Assembly: GCA_019359235.1 (NCBI GenBank)
Contig: JAHHHT010000005.1
Location: forward strand, 124,001-188,000
Reading direction: 5' to 3'
Length of the DNA: 64,000 nucleotides
DNA from: Oscillatoria princeps RMCB-10
Lineage (GTDB): Bacteria; Cyanobacteriota; Cyanobacteriia; Cyanobacteriales; Oscillatoriaceae
In this document: positions 63,155-64,000 of the stretch, piece after piece
Position numbering within the stretch: the first letter of the stretch is position 1
Layout of the letters: every line of letters begins with the position of its first letter
Translations under genes and position numbers: made by a program
Notes under the pieces: generated by a model
Database searches by the model: none
The model's input: the letters and a program-made list of their open reading frames with translations, nothing else
Told to the model about the DNA's origin: nothing

Positions 63155-63880
63155 GTGCGGAAAATTGTTCTTGCCGGCAACTGGAAAATGTACAAAACCC
63201 AGGCAGAAGCCCAGGAGTTTTTGCAGGGTTTTCTCCCGCAACTGGATGAAACCCCAGAAGAGAGAGAAATCGTCATCTGCGCTCCCTTCACAGCTTTAGG
63301 AACCCTTTCCAAGAATATGCACGGCAGCCGCTTGCTGCTGGGGGCGCAGAATGTCCACTGGGAAGAGGCCGGTGCCTATACAGGTGAAATTTCTGGCCCC
63401 ATGCTAGCAGAACTCGGAGTGCGTTACGCCATCATCGGTCACAGCGAGCGCCGGCAGTTCTTTGGGGAAACGGATGAAACCGTCAACCGGCGTCTGAAAG
63501 CAGCCCAGCGTCACGGACTTGTGCCAATTCTGTGCGTGGGCGAAACCAAGGAACAGCGCACCGCTGGGGAAACAGAAGCCCATATCATAAGCCAGCTGGA
63601 AAAAGACTTGGTGGGTGTAAACCAATCCAACCTGGTGATCGCCTACGAACCGATCTGGGCGATCGGCACCGGCGACACCTGCGACGCCAAAGAAGCCAAC
63701 CGCGTCATCGGGCTGATTCGCAGCAAGTTGGGCAATCCCGACGCGCCCATCCAGTACGGCGGATCGGTCAAGCCGGACAATATCGACGAAATCATGGCTC
63801 AGCCAGAAATCGACGGCGCACTCGTCGGGGGAGCGAGTCTCGAACCGGCCAGTTTTGCTCGCATTGTCAATTACAAATAG
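63155..63880 (+). CDS. tpiA: triosephosphate isomerase
   Basis: 241 residues from GTG 63155. It interconverts dihydroxyacetone phosphate and glyceraldehyde 3-phosphate in glycolysis and the Calvin cycle. Catalytic residues: K11 (AGNWKMYK), H96 ([13 protein letters not shown]) and E165 ([11 protein letters not shown], also the flexible loop 6). The phosphate-binding [10 protein letters not shown] and GALVGGASL are present. The length is usual. No ribosome-binding site is evident, and GTG is supported by the family's N-terminus (M/V-R-K-I). Confidence 0.96.
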   Translation: MRKIVLAGNWKMYKTQAEAQEFLQGFLPQLDETPEEREIVICAPFTALGTLSKNMHGSRLLLGAQNVHWEEAGAYTGEISGPMLAELGVRYAIIGHSERRQFFGETDETVNRRLKAAQRHGLVPILCVGETKEQRTAGETEAHIISQLEKDLVGVNQSNLVIAYEPIWAIGTGDTCDAKEANRVIGLIRSKLGNPDAPIQYGGSVKPDNIDEIMAQPEIDGALVGGASLEPASFARIVNYK

Positions 63881-63904
63881 CTGGGCGCTGGGCGTTGCAC
63901 ATTT

Positions 63905-63975
63905 GTGGGATGAACCCCACCCCCCAACCCCCTCCCCGTGTACGGGGAGGGGGAGTTTGAGGGGGTTTTCAATGA
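63905..63975. repeat. CCCCACC/GGGGAGGGGG palindromic repeat after tpiA
   Basis: GGGATGAACCCCACC, CCCAACCCCCTCCCCGTGTA and CGGGGAGGGGGAGTTTGAGG form a hairpin. The mirror-image unit is at 43345-43400 (GGGGAGGGGGTTGGGGGTGG then TTCATCCCA). It may serve as the tpiA terminator. Confidence 0.7.
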
Positions 63976-64000
63976 GGGAAAAAGTTTCAATCATCCTTCT

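Overview
The window is chromosomal DNA from a cyanobacterium. Two nearly identical psbA genes (photosystem II D1) lie 6.9 kb apart. There is a fused pyrF-pyrE gene, a glycine-rich RRM protein, scattered GCGATCGC (HIP1) octamers, PAS/GAF sensor kinases, Uma2 endonucleases, NB-ARC and NACHT ATPases, and several families of interspersed palindromes. The style fits a filamentous Oscillatoriales-type genome, but species cannot be read from the sequence. No rRNA, tRNA or true CRISPR array was seen.

Layout. 0-3.4 kb: an RF2-like gene that keeps a +1 frameshift site but has lost the GGQ motif, a small hypothetical gene, repeats, and a decayed BrkB/YihY gene. 3.6-18.6 kb: a run of small stress-type genes on the + strand (BON protein, a large membrane protein with eight repeats, DUF2294, YmgE/GlsB, Dps, PMP3, a broken DUF2267 gene, DUF2231, a DJ-1/PfpI fusion, a DUF442-type phosphatase, an ABC-class ATPase, a TPR protein), with one response regulator on the - strand. 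18.7-24.7 kb: a 7-PAS histidine kinase, a psbA relic and an MpaB/DUF2236 protein. 25.0-32.9 kb: two psbA copies in direct orientation bracket an accessory island (two tandem Uma2 genes, MntA with a truncated HepT, an EcsC-like protein, an NB-ARC ATPase behind AGTGGG repeats, and a VapBC-type pair). 33.3-38.6 kb: pyrFE, then a minus-strand formaldehyde detoxification set (frmA, a CheA-like kinase without its phospho-histidine, fghA). 38.8-43.1 kb: an HTH-NACHT-HEAT protein divergent from a PLD-fold protein, with a palindrome between them. 43.6-49.8 kb: an RNA-binding protein, a recombinase-domain/lambda-lysozyme fusion, and a SWIM/SNF2 helicase pair. 50.5-52.7 kb: pnp. 53.3-60.6 kb: a minus-strand signalling cluster (REC-wHTH-Hpt-REC-REC regulator, multi-PAS kinase, two receiver proteins, a small heat-shock protein). 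60.8-64 kb: a 49-bp tandem repeat running into a truncated membrane-protein gene, a cyanobacterial hypothetical and tpiA.

The most unusual items are the GGQ-less RF2 paralogue, the Hpt-dead CheA-like protein in the formaldehyde operon, the HTH-NACHT/PLD divergent pair, the anchored recombinase-domain/lysozyme fusion, the repeat protein with a G6 slip site, and the psbA-flanked island with a psbA fossil nearby.
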